A stretch of DNA of 64,000 bases from Rhizobium sp. NXC24 (GCF_002944315.1 NZ_CP024311.1:472501-536500); one strand, 5' to 3'. Positions 19,980 to 30,142 are shown, counted from the stretch's first letter. Translations and numbers: made by a program. Notes: generated by a model from the sequence alone, not told the origin.

Positions 19980-20879
19980 TCAAAGACGCGCGGCGACGTC
20001 GCCTGCAACCGGAATCGATGGCTGCGCGCCCGGCTTCAGGCAGGCGAGCGAACCGGCGACCGCGGCCCGGCGCAGAGCCGCATGAAAATCCAGGCCCTGG
20101 TCGAGGCTGGCGGCAAAATAGCCGCAGAAGGTGTCGCCGGCGCCGACGGTATCGACCGGCTCGATGACGAGACCCTTGGCACGCGAGAGTTCGCCATCGC
20201 GGATGGCAATGACGCCGTCGCCGCCGAGCGTGACGATCAGCGTCTGACCCGTTTCGCCATGCAGACGGATTAGTGCCGCCTCGCGATCGCTGGCCGACAT
20301 ATTGTCCTGGCCTGCCAGCCTTTCGAATTCCGTCTCGTTGGCGATGACGATGTCGGCAAGACGTCCGAGCCGTGCCGCATCGGGAATGAGGGGGGCGAGA
20401 TTGAGAACGGTGCGGATGCCCTTGGCCTTTGCCGCCGCGAGCGCGGTCTCAACGGCGGCGACCGGGATTTCGAATTGCAGCATCAGCGTATCGCTCGGGC
20501 TCAGCGTATCGACCACTGCGGTCGCCTGTTCGGCTGTTATCGTGCCGTTGGCGCCGGGCACGACGGCGATCATGTTCTCGCCATCGCCGCCAACGAGGAT
20601 CAGGGCAGTGCCGGTCGGCTCGGAAACGTGGTTGACGGTGGAAAGATCGGTGCCGGCGGCGTTAAGCAGGGCAAGCGCAGGCTCGGCGAAACCATCATTG
20701 CCGACAGCGCCGGTCAAACGCACCGTCGAGCCGGCACGCCGCGCTGCCAAGGCCTGATTGGCGCCCTTGCCGCCGGCAGCGGTGGAAAAGCCGTTGCCCG
20801 CCACGGTCTCGCCCGGCTTCGGCAGACGGTCGGTGGTGGCGATGAGGTCCATATTGATGGAGCCGAAAATGGTGATCAT
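19980..20879 (-). CDS. rbsK: ribokinase
   Basis: 299 residues from ATG 20879 (MITIFGSINMDL); the upstream in-frame start adds 13 unconserved residues. PfkB-family marks are GGKGANQALAA near 39-49 and the C-terminal DTVGAGDTFCGYFAA with catalytic Asp. It phosphorylates D-ribose at O5 for entry into the pentose phosphate pathway. No rbsABC transporter lies beside it; an RbsD/FucU gene lies at 62755-63186, far away. Other pentose substrates remain possible. Confidence 0.9.
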   Translation of the reverse strand: MITIFGSINMDLIATTDRLPKPGETVAGNGFSTAAGGKGANQALAARRAGSTVRLTGAVGNDGFAEPALALLNAAGTDLSTVNHVSEPTGTALILVGGDGENMIAVVPGANGTITAEQATAVVDTLSPSDTLMLQFEIPVAAVETALAAAKAKGIRTVLNLAPLIPDAARLGRLADIVIANETEFERLAGQDNMSASDREAALIRLHGETGQTLIVTLGGDGVIAIRDGELSRAKGLVIEPVDTVGAGDTFCGYFAASLDQGLDFHAALRRAAVAGSLACLKPGAQPSIPVAGDVAARL

Positions 20880-20980
20880 GGGATGTTCCGCCCTGCTTGT
20901 TGATGTCGCATGATCCATTCAGAACCGATTTATAGGTTTGAGGATCATGCATTGATTTGGCGCGACACTGCCCGAAGCGA

Positions 20981-22177
20981 TCAGTCCTCGTCAACCACCC
21001 TGAGCTTGAGTTGGCCGGTGCGGTTGTCGATCGGTTTCGGCCGGTCGTCGGTGGTCGCCTTCGTCGGCTCGCCGGCGGCCTCGAATTCCAGCGCTTCTAT
21101 CCTCTCGCCGCGGCGTGCCAGCTTGTCGGCGGAGGTGACGATCATGTCGACATCCTTCTGCGCCATGGCGAAATGCCCCTGCAGCTTGCGTACCCGCTCG
21201 TCGAGGCGGGAAAGATCGTTCATCAGATGCGCCACTTCGCCCTGGATCATATGTGCCTGCTCGCGCATGCGCTGGTCCTTCAACACCGCCTGGATGACCT
21301 GGATCGACAGCATCAGCAGCGACGGCGAGACGATGACAATGCGCGAACGCTGCGCCTTCTGCACGATCGCTTCGAAATTCTCGTGGATTTCCGCAAAGAT
21401 CGATTCGGAGGGAACGAAGAGGAAGGCCGTATCCTGCGTCTCTCCCTGAATGAGGTATTTTTCGGCGATATCGCGAATATGCACTTCGAGGTCCCGGCGG
21501 AATTGCTGCGCGGCGATCTTGCCCTGCTCGGGGCCTGTCGCCGCCGCGTTGCGGATGGCGTTCCAGGCCTCCAGCGGAAATTTGGCATCGATGACCAGCG
21601 GCGGCGAGCCGTTCGGCATGCGCACGGTGCAGTCCGGCCGCGATCCGTTGGAGAGCGTCGGCTGGAAGGCATAGGCGCCCATCGGCAATCCGTCGGCGAT
21701 GATCGTCTCCATGCGGGCCTGGCCGAAGGCGCCGCGCGTCTGCTTGTTGGAAAGGATTGCCTGGAGGCCGACGACATCCTTTGCCAGCGACTGAATATTG
21801 TTCTGCGCAGCGTCGATGACGGCGAGCCGCTCCTGCAGGCGGCGCAGGTTCTCGTGCGTAGAGCGCGTCTGCTCGCCGATCGTCGCCGTCACCCGCTGCG
21901 ACATGCCGTCGAGCCGTTGATTGATGGCATGGTTGAACTCCGCCTGCCGCGAACCGAACACTTCGGCCATGGTGGCGAGCCGTCCCTGCATTTCCGCCTG
22001 CGCCCGGAGAAGCGCCGCCATATTGTGCTCGGCATCCTCGGCCCGCAGCATATCCTCCTCACCCCGCCGCCCATTATTGTTGAGGACAAGGACGACAACG
22101 GCGATCAGCAGCAGGATGACAAGGCCGGTCAGAACAGGAACTGCCGGAATCTCTTGGCCGAAGAGCATAAAGGACAT
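20981..22177 (-). CDS. rmuC: RmuC-type DNA recombination protein
   Basis: 398 residues if started at ATG 22177; an in-frame ATG at 22213 would add 12 residues, and neither has a strong ribosome-binding site. A membrane anchor (about 9-32) and a coiled coil (about 40-130) precede the PD-(D/E)xK-like RmuC domain with PPLVIDAKFPLEAW near residue 195, which carries the nuclease-like Asp and Lys. RmuC limits inversions at short inverted repeats in E. coli. It is divergent from def. Confidence 0.87.
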   Translation of the reverse strand: MSFMLFGQEIPAVPVLTGLVILLLIAVVVLVLNNNGRRGEEDMLRAEDAEHNMAALLRAQAEMQGRLATMAEVFGSRQAEFNHAINQRLDGMSQRVTATIGEQTRSTHENLRRLQERLAVIDAAQNNIQSLAKDVVGLQAILSNKQTRGAFGQARMETIIADGLPMGAYAFQPTLSNGSRPDCTVRMPNGSPPLVIDAKFPLEAWNAIRNAAATGPEQGKIAAQQFRRDLEVHIRDIAEKYLIQGETQDTAFLFVPSESIFAEIHENFEAIVQKAQRSRIVIVSPSLLMLSIQVIQAVLKDQRMREQAHMIQGEVAHLMNDLSRLDERVRKLQGHFAMAQKDVDMIVTSADKLARRGERIEALEFEAAGEPTKATTDDRPKPIDNRTGQLKLRVVDED

Positions 22178-22360
22178 GATATCGGATACTCGTGGAACTC
22201 GTGCCTGCACCATAACAAAACTTTGGAGAATATCCAGATCAAAACGTGAACAAAATTTAGGGAGTTATGATCGACCTGAAGTCGCAAGCGTTGAAAAAAC
22301 ACCCTCCAACCGCCATCTAAATAATTCCATCGCACTGCAAGATGCGTTATGGGAAACTTC

Positions 22361-22876
22361 ATGACGATCAAGCCACTCATCATTTTGCCCGATCCGTTGC
22401 TCCGCCAGGCCTCCGCGCCCATCGAGCGCGTCGATACCGAAGTCCAACGCCTTGCCGACGATATGCTGGCGACCATGTACGATGCGCCAGGCATCGGCCT
22501 TGCGGCCATCCAGATCGGCGTTGCCCGCCGCATGCTGGTGATCGACGTGTCGCGCGAAGGCGAGGACAAGCAACCGCTGGTCTTCATCAATCCCGAAATC
22601 GTCGCCTCTTCGGATGAGCGCTCGGTTTATGAGGAAGGCTGCCTCTCCATTCCGGATTATTATGCCGAAGTCGAGCGTCCGGCCCGCGTTACCGTCAAGC
22701 ATCTCGACCGCGACGGCAAGGAACAGATCGTCGAGGCCGACGGCCTCCTCGCCACCTGTCTTCAGCACGAGATCGACCACCTGAACGGCGTGCTATTCAT
22801 CGACTACATCTCGCGCCTGAAGCGCGACATGGTCATCAAAAAGTTCACCAAGGCGGCGAAGGCAAAGGCGCTCTGA
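22361..22876 (+). CDS. def: peptide deformylase
   Basis: 171 residues from ATG 22361; the ATG four codons upstream is less likely. All three motifs are present: [10 protein letters not shown] (motif 1), EGCLSIP with the metal-binding Cys (motif 2) and QHEIDHLNG with two His ligands and the catalytic Glu (motif 3). It removes formyl from nascent N-terminal Met. It normally sits beside fmt, which here lies 850 bp on, separated by a toxin-antitoxin pair. Confidence 0.96.
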   Translation: MTIKPLIILPDPLLRQASAPIERVDTEVQRLADDMLATMYDAPGIGLAAIQIGVARRMLVIDVSREGEDKQPLVFINPEIVASSDERSVYEEGCLSIPDYYAEVERPARVTVKHLDRDGKEQIVEADGLLATCLQHEIDHLNGVLFIDYISRLKRDMVIKKFTKAAKAKAL

Positions 22877-22909
22877 AGGGAAGGTTGAAAAACCATCCGG
22901 GCAGGCCTA

Positions 22910-22926
22910 TGATATCAGTGATATCA
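22910..22926 (+). promoter_or_regulatory. operator of the fitAB pair
   Basis: TGATATCA-G-TGATATCA: two copies of an 8-bp self-complementary site with a 1-nt spacer, making a 17-bp palindrome ending 14 nt before the antitoxin ATG. This is typical of sites bound by RHH antitoxins for autoregulation. Confidence 0.75.
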
Positions 22927-22940
22927 AATGGAGGTGCTGA

Positions 22941-23231
22941 ATGAGCGACCTTTTGATTCGCGATATTCCGGATGCCATGAAGCATGATCTCGCAGAGCGG
23001 GCAAAACAGACTGGCCGCAGTCTCTCCGACGAGGCAAAGGAGCTTTTGCGGGCGGCGTTAGTGGCGGAGGATGCTAACGCCGGTCGCAGCGGATTGTCTG
23101 CGTGGGATGTTTTGCGTCCCATTTTCTATACCGAAGATGCTGCTGCTGCCGAAGAATATGGGCGCATCATGAAAGAGATCGAAGCGGAACGGAAAAAGGA
23201 TTTCGGCCGACCAGTTGAGGATTTCGAGTGA
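22941..23231 (+). CDS. FitA-like ribbon-helix-helix antitoxin
   Basis: 96 residues. The N-terminal DLLIRDIPDAMKHDLAERAKQTGRSLSDEAKELLRAAL is a ribbon-helix-helix of the FitA/StbC type, followed by an acidic/charged C-terminus (EEYGRIMKEIEAERKK) of the kind that threads into the toxin active site. GGAGG precedes the start by 6 nt. It overlaps the toxin gene by 4 nt and lies just after a palindromic operator. Its role is inferred as neutralising the PIN toxin and repressing the pair. Confidence 0.9.
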   Translation: MSDLLIRDIPDAMKHDLAERAKQTGRSLSDEAKELLRAALVAEDANAGRSGLSAWDVLRPIFYTEDAAAAEEYGRIMKEIEAERKKDFGRPVEDFE

Positions 23232-23647
23232 TCCTGCTCGATACGAATATCCTCTCCGAATTGACGAAGCCTGTGACCGACCGCAATGTCGAAGCATGGT
23301 TTCAGATGCAACCCATCATGAATCTCTATCTCTGTGATATTGTGGTGATGGAGCTGTCTTATGGGGCGGAACGCTTCTTACTTCGAACGGGATCGTACCG
23401 CTACATTCAAATGTTCAACGAGCAACTCGTTTCTTTTCGCGGCAGGATCCTGCGTTTCGATCATCAATCGGCCATCGAAACCGGTCGCATTCGAGCGGGG
23501 CGTGAAAGGACCGGCCATCAGATCTCCGTCCAGGACGCCATGATCGCTGCCATCTGCCTAGCACAAGGCGCGACGCTGGCGACGCGGAACACAAAAGACT
23601 TCGAGGGGCTTGATCTTAAGCTCGTAAACCCGTTTGAAGGCGGTTAG
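23228..23647 (+). CDS. FitB/VapC-like PIN-domain toxin
   Basis: 139 residues from a GTG start inside the antitoxin stop (GTGA overlap). The PIN acidic residues are seen: Asp in ILLDTNILSE at the N-terminus, Glu in VVMELSYG, Asp in QISVQDAMIAA and the terminal LATRNTKDFEG. PIN toxins of this type are Mg-dependent ribonucleases, often cleaving tRNA. No truncation or lost residue is seen, so the pair looks active. Confidence 0.9.
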   Translation: MILLDTNILSELTKPVTDRNVEAWFQMQPIMNLYLCDIVVMELSYGAERFLLRTGSYRYIQMFNEQLVSFRGRILRFDHQSAIETGRIRAGRERTGHQISVQDAMIAAICLAQGATLATRNTKDFEGLDLKLVNPFEGG

Positions 23648-23648
23648 G

Positions 23649-23700
23649 GCCTGATCGCCAAAAAATCGCAAAGCGGTTTTTGGCCAAGATCATGCCAAAC
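23649..23700. repeat. dispersed hairpin repeat, copy B
   Basis: About 52 bp between the toxin gene and fmt. The arms GCCAAAAA and TTTTTGGC pair perfectly around a GCAAAGCG-type loop, then CAAGATCATGCC. It matches copies at 3997-4046 and 30085-30135, with compensatory changes in the arms. Confidence 0.65.
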
Positions 23701-23725
23701 GAGAGAATTCAGCCGGACGGATCGC

Positions 23726-24673
23726 ATGTCGCTCAGCATCATCTTTATGGGAACGCCCGAATTTTCCGTGCCGACTTTGCGGTTGCTGGTCGATGCGGGA
23801 CACCGGATTTGCGCTGTTTATACGCAGCCGCCAAGGCCCGGCGGGCGGCGTGGGCTCGATCTCCAGAAGTCGCCGGTGCACCAGGCGGCGGAGCTGCTCG
23901 GCCTGCCGGTTTTCACGCCCGTCAATTTCAAGGAGCCCGAAGAGCGCCAGCGTTTTCGCGAGCTCGATGCCCATGTCGCCGTGGTGGTCGCCTATGGCCT
24001 GCTGCTGCCGGAGGCAATCCTCTCGGGTACGCAGTTCGGCTGCTATAACGGCCATGCTTCGCTGCTGCCGCGCTGGCGAGGTGCTGCGCCCATCCAGCGG
24101 GCGATCATGGCCGGCGACAAGAAGACCGGCATGATGGTGATGAAGATGGACAAGGGCCTCGATACCGGTCCGGTCGCACTCACGCGGGAAGTGGAGATCG
24201 GCGACACGATGACGGCGGGCGAGTTGCACGACAAGCTGATGATGGTTGGCGCCAAGGCGATGGTCGAGGCGATGAACAAGCTGGAGCATGATGAACTGCC
24301 GCTGACCGCGCAGGCTGCCGAGGGCGTCCTCTACGCCGCCAAGATCGATAAAAGCGAGACACGCATCGATTTCAGCAAGCCGGCTGCGGATGTTCACAAC
24401 CATATTCGCGGCCTCTCGCCCTTTCCCGGCGCCTGGTTCGAGGCCGAGATCGCCAGCCGGCCAGAACGGATCAAGGTTCTCGGCTCCGAACTTGCCGAAG
24501 GCGAGGGCGCGGCCGGCGAAGTGCTGACCGACGGTCTGGTCATCGCCTGCGGTTCCGGCGCCGTCCGGCTGACGAAATTGCAGAAGGCGGGCGGCAAGCC
24601 GCTGGCTGCGGCCGATTTCCTGCGCGGCACGCCGATTGTGCCGGGCACGATGTTGGCGGCGGGACCAGCCTGA
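23726..24673 (+). CDS. fmt: methionyl-tRNA formyltransferase
   Basis: 315 residues. The N-terminal Rossmann part begins with [14 protein letters not shown]; the formyl-transfer motif is [17 protein letters not shown] near 112 (catalytic Asn/His) and [13 protein letters not shown] follows. A C-terminal OB-like domain binds tRNA. It formylates initiator Met-tRNA using 10-formyl-THF. Its stop overlaps the truA start (TGATG). Confidence 0.96.
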   Translation: MSLSIIFMGTPEFSVPTLRLLVDAGHRICAVYTQPPRPGGRRGLDLQKSPVHQAAELLGLPVFTPVNFKEPEERQRFRELDAHVAVVVAYGLLLPEAILSGTQFGCYNGHASLLPRWRGAAPIQRAIMAGDKKTGMMVMKMDKGLDTGPVALTREVEIGDTMTAGELHDKLMMVGAKAMVEAMNKLEHDELPLTAQAAEGVLYAAKIDKSETRIDFSKPAADVHNHIRGLSPFPGAWFEAEIASRPERIKVLGSELAEGEGAAGEVLTDGLVIACGSGAVRLTKLQKAGGKPLAAADFLRGTPIVPGTMLAAGPA

Positions 24674-25464
24674 TGCCTCGTTACCGCATGACCGTCGAAT
24701 ATGACGGCATCCCTTATGTCGGCTGGCAGCGCCAGGACAACGGTCCTTCCGTGCAGGGCGCGATCGAGGGCGCCATCTTGTCTCTGACTGGCGAAAAGGT
24801 CTCCATTCGCGGCGCGGGACGCACCGATTCCGGCGTGCACGCGATGGGCCAGGTCATGCATGCCGACCTCTCTAAGGAATGGAAGACCTACACGCTCCGC
24901 AATGCGCTCAATGCGCATCTGAGGCTTGCCAAGGAGCGGGTCGCCATTCTCGATATCGCCGAGGTTGATGCGCACTTCGACGCACGCTTTTCGGCCATCC
25001 GCCGCCACTATCTCTATCGCATCATCACCCGCCGTGCGCCCTTGGCATTGGAAGCCGGGCGTGCCTGGTGGGTGCCGAAGGATATGGATCATGAGGTCAT
25101 GCATGCGGCGGCCCAGACGCTGGTCGGCCGGCATGATTTCACCACCTTCCGTTCGGCCCATTGCCAGGCCAATAGTCCGGTGCGCACGCTCGACCGGCTG
25201 GATGTGACCCGCAATGGCGAGCTCATCGAAATCCGCGCCACGGCGCAGAGTTTCCTGCACAATCAGATCCGCTCGTTCGCCGGCACGCTGAAGCTTGCAG
25301 GCGAGGGAAAGTGGACTGTGGACGACGTGCGCGCTGCGCTGGATGCGCGAGACCGCAAGGCATGCGGCCCCGTCGCTCCGCCGGATGGGCTCTATTTCAT
25401 GCAGGTGGATTATCGCGACGGCGTTGGGCCCGTGGACGCCGATGACGAACAGGACGATTCCTAG
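24673..25464 (+). CDS. truA: tRNA pseudouridine(38-40) synthase
   Basis: 263 residues. The catalytic Asp lies in [15 protein letters not shown] near residue 52-58, with a typical N-terminal [12 protein letters not shown] and a C-terminal [13 protein letters not shown]. TruA makes pseudouridine at positions 38-40 of the tRNA anticodon stem. It is translationally coupled to fmt. Confidence 0.96.
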   Translation: MPRYRMTVEYDGIPYVGWQRQDNGPSVQGAIEGAILSLTGEKVSIRGAGRTDSGVHAMGQVMHADLSKEWKTYTLRNALNAHLRLAKERVAILDIAEVDAHFDARFSAIRRHYLYRIITRRAPLALEAGRAWWVPKDMDHEVMHAAAQTLVGRHDFTTFRSAHCQANSPVRTLDRLDVTRNGELIEIRATAQSFLHNQIRSFAGTLKLAGEGKWTVDDVRAALDARDRKACGPVAPPDGLYFMQVDYRDGVGPVDADDEQDDS

Positions 25465-26146
25465 CCTCCGTTGGATGGCTCGGGATGCCTGTCAGCGACG
25501 ACACTATCCTTCGACAACATTTCTGCGTCGATTCCACCCTCTCCTCAGCCCCGAGAGCGGCATCCAGCCCATCGGGCGGCGGCCGCCTCCGTCAATTGAC
25601 ACACTCAGCGTCTGAGCTGCGCCACCGAAATTGAACATGAGCGCGCCATTGCCACGAATTGCGTCCACATCAAGTGTGGCCGCACACATCGCGGTCTGGC
25701 CAAGCGCCATGCCAATATTTGGGAGGGACTCGACTTGAGTAGCAGACTGTGGGGGGAGCAGGTTATCGCGGCACTGAGATCCTCAGGTGCAACAGAGCGT
25801 CACCTGTTCATGTCCTCAACCACCCAGCGGAAAAATAAAATAATCAAAGCTGCAAATAATAGTAATTGCATCATCTTTGGCAGATCAAGCATATCATAGC
25901 TCTCTAATTTATCGCTGCATCATGCAGACGAGCTATAATAAACCGGAATGCGTCAATGACCATCTACTATGGGGATACATTAAGATTGCGGTTAATATAT
26001 GGTTTATATTGAATGTATTCAGCGCAACTGAAAATATCGAGACATGACCCGTGAATATATTGCCGCGACTACATCGCCCGGCAGTGATGGCACGTGACGA
26101 CGTATGACGGCTTTCGTCCGCCACTTTGTCAGAGGTGTCTAACCAC
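25465..26146. other. gene-poor, AT-richer gap after truA
   Basis: 682 bp between truA and the convergent membrane-protein gene. The left third keeps rhizobial base composition but no convincing gene; a 68-codon minus-strand frame at 25504-25710 lacks a recognisable domain. The part from about 25830 to 26080 is clearly AT-richer than its flanks and includes a short membrane-peptide frame at 25800-25892. It may be a decayed insertion. Confidence 0.5.
25800..25892 (-). CDS. candidate 30-residue single-pass membrane peptide
   Basis: A short frame with ATG at 25892 and TGA at 25800-25802. Residues 9-21 are a run of Leu, Ile, Phe and Ala that would make one membrane helix, followed by Arg-Trp and an acidic tail. 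A purine-rich AGAGAG lies about 9 nt upstream. Expression and function are unknown; the frame could be chance within AT-rich DNA. Confidence 0.3.
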   Translation of the reverse strand: MLDLPKMMQLLLFAALIILFFRWVVEDMNR

Positions 26147-26746
26147 TCAACCCGGCGGATAGATGCCGAGGAAGCGCTGGAGAAAATCCGTCAGCAGCAT
26201 GGTCGGGATCAGCAGTATCAGCGTCAGTGCGCCGACGAAAAGCGGATGCGCACCGCAGATCATTCGGAGGATACGCGCCAGCGAGAAGACGATCGCCATC
26301 ATCAAGGCCAGCCACAGGATGGCCGCCAGCCCATTGGAACCGGGTACGAAGGCGAGCAGCGCGATCAGCAGGGAATTGAGATAGGAAGTCGGCAAGCCGA
26401 GCCAGTTGACCACCACGACGATAGGCGCGAATTTGTCGCCGAAACGAAAGATCATCAGTAGCACGCCGGCCAGTATCAGCGGCGCCAGCCAGCTTGCTGC
26501 CTCGACCAGCGCCAGGCGAAAGAAGAAGGCCATGCCGGTCGAGGTTTCCGGCGGCATGGCGGTGAGATAGGCCTGCTGCCACCAGAGCCATGAAATGCCG
26601 ATCGGCGGCAGGCTCCAGAGGATCGCCCAGAAGGATCGCAGCATGCCGCGGTCTGATATGTCGAGATATTGGAAGCCGCGGGCGTCCATCCGAATCAAAA
26701 GCCACAGGCCCGCCAGATAGTATTGGACTTCCCTAAAGGTCGGCAT
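26147..26746 (-). CDS. predicted multi-pass membrane protein, function unknown
   Basis: 199 residues from ATG 26746; a TTG two codons upstream is possible. Five or so hydrophobic segments are visible ([67 protein letters not shown]). A conserved-looking N-terminus ([15 protein letters not shown]) precedes them. Its start overlaps the 3' end of dapE by 14 nt, so it is translated from the dapE message. I do not recognise the family; rhizobial genomes often carry such a protein beside dapE. Confidence 0.75.
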   Translation of the reverse strand: MPTFREVQYYLAGLWLLIRMDARGFQYLDISDRGMLRSFWAILWSLPPIGISWLWWQQAYLTAMPPETSTGMAFFFRLALVEAASWLAPLILAGVLLMIFRFGDKFAPIVVVVNWLGLPTSYLNSLLIALLAFVPGSNGLAAILWLALMMAIVFSLARILRMICGAHPLFVGALTLILLIPTMLLTDFLQRFLGIYPPG

Positions 26747-27926
26747 TCGCAAACCAGCGCTGGATGAAGGTCTCGTAGATCTCGGTCAGGGTTTCGAGAT
26801 CCGATAGCGCCACCCGCTCATCGACCATGTGCATGGTCTGGCCGACAAGACCGAATTCCACGACAGGGCAATAATCCTTGATGTAGCGTGCATCCGAGGT
26901 GCCGCCGGTGGTGGAAAGCTTCGGTGTGCGTCCGGTGACATTTTCAATTGCCGACGATAGCGAAGCGATCAGGGCATTGTTGCGCGTCAGGAAAACCTGG
27001 CTTGGACGTTCGGACCAGACAATGTCATATTTAGTCGGCTCACGACCTGGCCGCAGCGTTTGGTCTGCTGCGGCGGCATCGAGGCGGGCAAGGATTTCCG
27101 CCTTCAGCGTCTCGACGCTCCATGTGTCGTTGAAACGGATATTGAAAACAGCCGTCGCCTTGGCGGGGATGACGTTGGTTGCGGCGTTGCCGACGTCGAT
27201 CGTCGTCACTTCGAGGTTCGACGGCTGGAAATTGTCGGTGCCGGCGTCGAAGGGCGGATGGAGCAGCGCTTCGGTCAGTTTGACGATGCTGCGCACCGGA
27301 TTGTCGGCCAGGTGCGGATAAGCGGCATGGCCCTGCACGCCATGAACCGTGATGAAACCGGATATCGAACCGCGGCGGCCGATCTTGATCATGTCGCCGA
27401 GCTGGTCGGGATTGGTCGGCTCGCCGACCAGCGAGGCGTCCCATTGCTCGCCCCGCTCGGCGGCCCATTGCAACAGCTTGACCGTACCGTTGATGGCCGG
27501 GCCTTCTTCGTCACCGGTGATCAGGAAGGAAATGGAGCCGGTAGGGGCACCATGTTTCTCGATATGGCGGGCGACTGCGGCGGCGAAACAGGCAATGCCA
27601 CCCTTCATATCGACGGCGCCGCGGCCGAAAAGCTCATCACCAGCGATTTCGGCAGCAAAGGGCGGATGGCTCCAGGATGCGGCATCGCCGACTGGCACGA
27701 CATCCGTATGGCCGGCAAACATTAGATGCGGACCCTCTGTGCCGAGGCGGGCATAAAGGTTTTCGATATCGGGCGTTCCCGGCTCGCTCGCCGTCATGCG
27801 CTCGACTTTGAAGCCCAGCGGCAGCAGCATATCGGCAAGCGCGGTCAGTGCGCCGCCTTCGGCGGGTGTGACAGACGCACAGCGAATGAGGGTCTGCAGA
27901 TTGGTGACGGGATTGGTAACGGTCAT
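26733..27926 (-). CDS. dapE: succinyl-diaminopimelate desuccinylase
   Basis: 397 residues from ATG 27926 ([21 protein letters not shown]); the longer frame upstream runs through the dapD-dapE spacer and is not conserved in style. Di-zinc M20 peptidase marks are [21 protein letters not shown] and the catalytic Glu pair in [12 protein letters not shown]. It makes LL-diaminopimelate for lysine and peptidoglycan. It lies 158 nt after dapD. Confidence 0.95.
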   Translation of the reverse strand: MTVTNPVTNLQTLIRCASVTPAEGGALTALADMLLPLGFKVERMTASEPGTPDIENLYARLGTEGPHLMFAGHTDVVPVGDAASWSHPPFAAEIAGDELFGRGAVDMKGGIACFAAAVARHIEKHGAPTGSISFLITGDEEGPAINGTVKLLQWAAERGEQWDASLVGEPTNPDQLGDMIKIGRRGSISGFITVHGVQGHAAYPHLADNPVRSIVKLTEALLHPPFDAGTDNFQPSNLEVTTIDVGNAATNVIPAKATAVFNIRFNDTWSVETLKAEILARLDAAAADQTLRPGREPTKYDIVWSERPSQVFLTRNNALIASLSSAIENVTGRTPKLSTTGGTSDARYIKDYCPVVEFGLVGQTMHMVDERVALSDLETLTEIYETFIQRWFANADL

Positions 27927-28084
27927 CGGAGGCAACTTATCCGGCGAGAAATGGCAAAGCGATGGCAAAGGATCGGCGATGAGTCGAAAATCTTTGCCAC
28001 GATTGCAGCAATCGCACAGGCATGCGCACCCGGCAAGCATAAGGGAAGCGCGATGTGACAACCGCGCTTCCAAAAAATTGTAAA

Positions 28085-28942
28085 TCAGTCGCGCAGCAGC
28101 TCGTTGATGCCAGTCTTCGAGCGGGTCTTTTCGTCGACGCGCTTGACGATGACGGCGCAGTAGAGGCTGGGAGCGGGCTGGCCGTTCGCCATCGTGTTGC
28201 CGCTCGGCAGCGCGCCGGCGACGACGACGGAGTAGGGCGGCACTTCGCCATAGGTGATTTCGCCGGTGGCGCGATCGACGATCTTCGTGGACTTGCCGAT
28301 GAAGACGCCCATGCCGAGCACGGAACCTTCGCGGACGATGCAGCCTTCGACGACTTCCGAGCGGGCGCCGATGAAGCAGTTGTCCTCAATGATCGTCGGG
28401 CCGGCCTGCATCGGCTCCAGCACGCCGCCGATGCCGACACCGCCCGAGAGATGTACATGCTTACCGATCTGGGCGCAGGAACCGACGGTCGCCCAGGTGT
28501 CGACCATGGTACCTTCGCCGACATAGGCGCCGAGATTGACGAAGGAAGGCATCAGGATGGCGTTCGGGGCGATATAGGCCGAGCGGCGGACGACGGCGTT
28601 CGGCACGGCGCGGAAGCCGGCCTCGCGGAAGCGGTTCTCACCCCAGCCTTCGAACTTCGACGGCACCTTGTCCCACCAGGTCGAGCCGCCGGGGCCGCCG
28701 TCGACGATCTGCATGTCGTTCAGGCGGAAGGAGAGCAGCACCGCTTTCTTGAGCCACTGATTGACCGTCCAATTGCCGTCGGAACCACGTTCGGCGACGC
28801 GGACCTTGCCGCTATCGAGCAGGTTGAGTGCCGTCTCGACGGCGTCGCGAACTTCGCCGCGCGTCGACGCGTTCACGTTATCGCGATTTTCGAAGGCAGC
28901 CTCGAGGGTCTTTTCGAGAGAAACGAGATCGGTAGCGCTCAT
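28085..28942 (-). CDS. dapD: tetrahydrodipicolinate N-succinyltransferase
   Basis: 285 residues. The N-terminal helical domain is followed by a left-handed beta-helix of hexapeptide repeats (about 105-240: [40 protein letters not shown]). It performs the acyl-CoA-dependent step before dapC/dapE in the succinylase branch of lysine synthesis. dapD and dapE are in the same direction, so the cell uses the succinylated pathway. Confidence 0.96.
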   Translation of the reverse strand: MSATDLVSLEKTLEAAFENRDNVNASTRGEVRDAVETALNLLDSGKVRVAERGSDGNWTVNQWLKKAVLLSFRLNDMQIVDGGPGGSTWWDKVPSKFEGWGENRFREAGFRAVPNAVVRRSAYIAPNAILMPSFVNLGAYVGEGTMVDTWATVGSCAQIGKHVHLSGGVGIGGVLEPMQAGPTIIEDNCFIGARSEVVEGCIVREGSVLGMGVFIGKSTKIVDRATGEITYGEVPPYSVVVAGALPSGNTMANGQPAPSLYCAVIVKRVDEKTRSKTGINELLRD

Positions 28943-29152
28943 GGGAATTCCTTAAAACGTCGGTGCCTATCGTAATTTCCGGAAATGGTCCGGAAGCAGT
29001 TGACTGGTCCTATAGCATGGGTCTCGAAAATGGAATGTCTTTTCCGCGCCGATTGAGCTTGGATTCAAGGCATTGTAGGGCATATGCAAGAGCTTGGTCT
29101 TCCTGTCAGTTGTTGGAACGCCAGTCATGATCGATTTGAAAGGCATCAGTAG

Positions 29153-30025
29153 ATGAGCAAGGGGAAGAACGGCAGGCTGAGACGCAAGGATGGGGTATGG
29201 GACCCTCTGAAGTCGAGCTCGGCCGACAAGAAGCGCGCCGAATCCGTGCCGAAGACGCCGCAATCCATGTCGCCGTCCTATCGGCTCGCCTATGCCGACG
29301 AGGATTTCCTCTGCCGCGAGGAATTGCGGCCGATCCGGCTGCAGCTCGAACTGTTGAAGACCGAGATGTATCTTACCGAACGCGGCATCAACTCAACAGT
29401 GGTTATGTTCGGTGGCGCGCGTATTCCAGCCCCCGGCACCAGCGCCTGGGCGGCGCGCAATGATGTGCAGCGCGCCAATCTCGAGGCGGCATCCGTTTAC
29501 TACGAGGAAGCCCGCAAATTCGCCCGGCTTTGCGCGCGCTACTCCGCCGGCTTTGACTTCCATGAATATGTCGTGGTCACCGGCGGCGGCCCCGGCGTCA
29601 TGGAGGCCGGCAATCGCGGCGCTTCAGAAGAGGGGGCGCCCTCCATCGGCCTCAACATCGTGCTGCCGCACGAGCAGGCGCCGAATGTCTACGTGACGCC
29701 GGAACTCAGCTTCAATTTCCACTATTTCGCGATCCGCAAGATGCATTTCATGGTGCGCGCCAAGGCGATCGCGGTATTCCCGGGCGGTTTCGGCACGCTG
29801 GACGAGCTGTTCGAATGCCTGACACTCATCCAGACAGGCCGCATGGAACGCCTGCCGCTGATCCTGTTCGGTGAAAAGTTCTGGCGCGAAATCATCAATT
29901 TCGATGCGCTCGCCGAATTCGGCACCATCGCGCCTGACGATGTCAAGCTGATCAGCTTCGTCGATACCGCCGACGAAGCCTGGAAGATCGTCGCGGACTT
30001 CTACGAGCACGATAACGGACACTGA
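29153..30025 (+). CDS. LOG-family (lysine decarboxylase-like) nucleotide phosphoribohydrolase
   Basis: 290 residues. The family signature PGGFGTLDELFE lies near 205 and the substrate site VTGGGPGVMEAGNRGA near 143, both complete. LOG proteins hydrolyse cytokinin riboside 5'-monophosphates or related nucleotides such as AMP to free base; the old lysine decarboxylase label is wrong. The protein is longer than plant LOG (about 215) by a basic N-terminal extension and is of the long bacterial type. Cytokinin production by a plant-associated bacterium is possible but not shown. Confidence 0.88.
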   Translation: MSKGKNGRLRRKDGVWDPLKSSSADKKRAESVPKTPQSMSPSYRLAYADEDFLCREELRPIRLQLELLKTEMYLTERGINSTVVMFGGARIPAPGTSAWAARNDVQRANLEAASVYYEEARKFARLCARYSAGFDFHEYVVVTGGGPGVMEAGNRGASEEGAPSIGLNIVLPHEQAPNVYVTPELSFNFHYFAIRKMHFMVRAKAIAVFPGGFGTLDELFECLTLIQTGRMERLPLILFGEKFWREIINFDALAEFGTIAPDDVKLISFVDTADEAWKIVADFYEHDNGH

Positions 30026-30029
30026 AACG

Positions 30030-30065
30030 AAAGGCCCGCCGTCGCGTCTGCGGGGCGGGCCTTTT
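30030..30065 (+). terminator. intrinsic terminator after the LOG gene
   Basis: AAAGGCCCGCC, 13-nt loop, GGCGGGCC followed by TTTT, 5 nt after the stop. Confidence 0.9.
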
Positions 30066-30084
30066 CAGCATGGGACGATGGCCT

Positions 30085-30135
30085 GGAATGATCCCGAAAA
30101 CTATGAAGCGGTTTTCGGATAGGATCGTGCCCAAC
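30085..30135. repeat. dispersed hairpin repeat, copy C
   Basis: About 51 bp between the LOG and EF-hand genes. The arms CCGAAAAC and GTTTTCGG pair perfectly, flanked by GATC/GGATC. It is the same family as copies A (3997) and B (23649). Confidence 0.65.
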
Positions 30136-30142
30136 CGAACAT

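Noticed and set aside
25504..25710. 68-codon minus-strand frame after truA
   Set aside because: No domain, no clear ribosome-binding site; it may be a remnant but cannot be supported as a gene.
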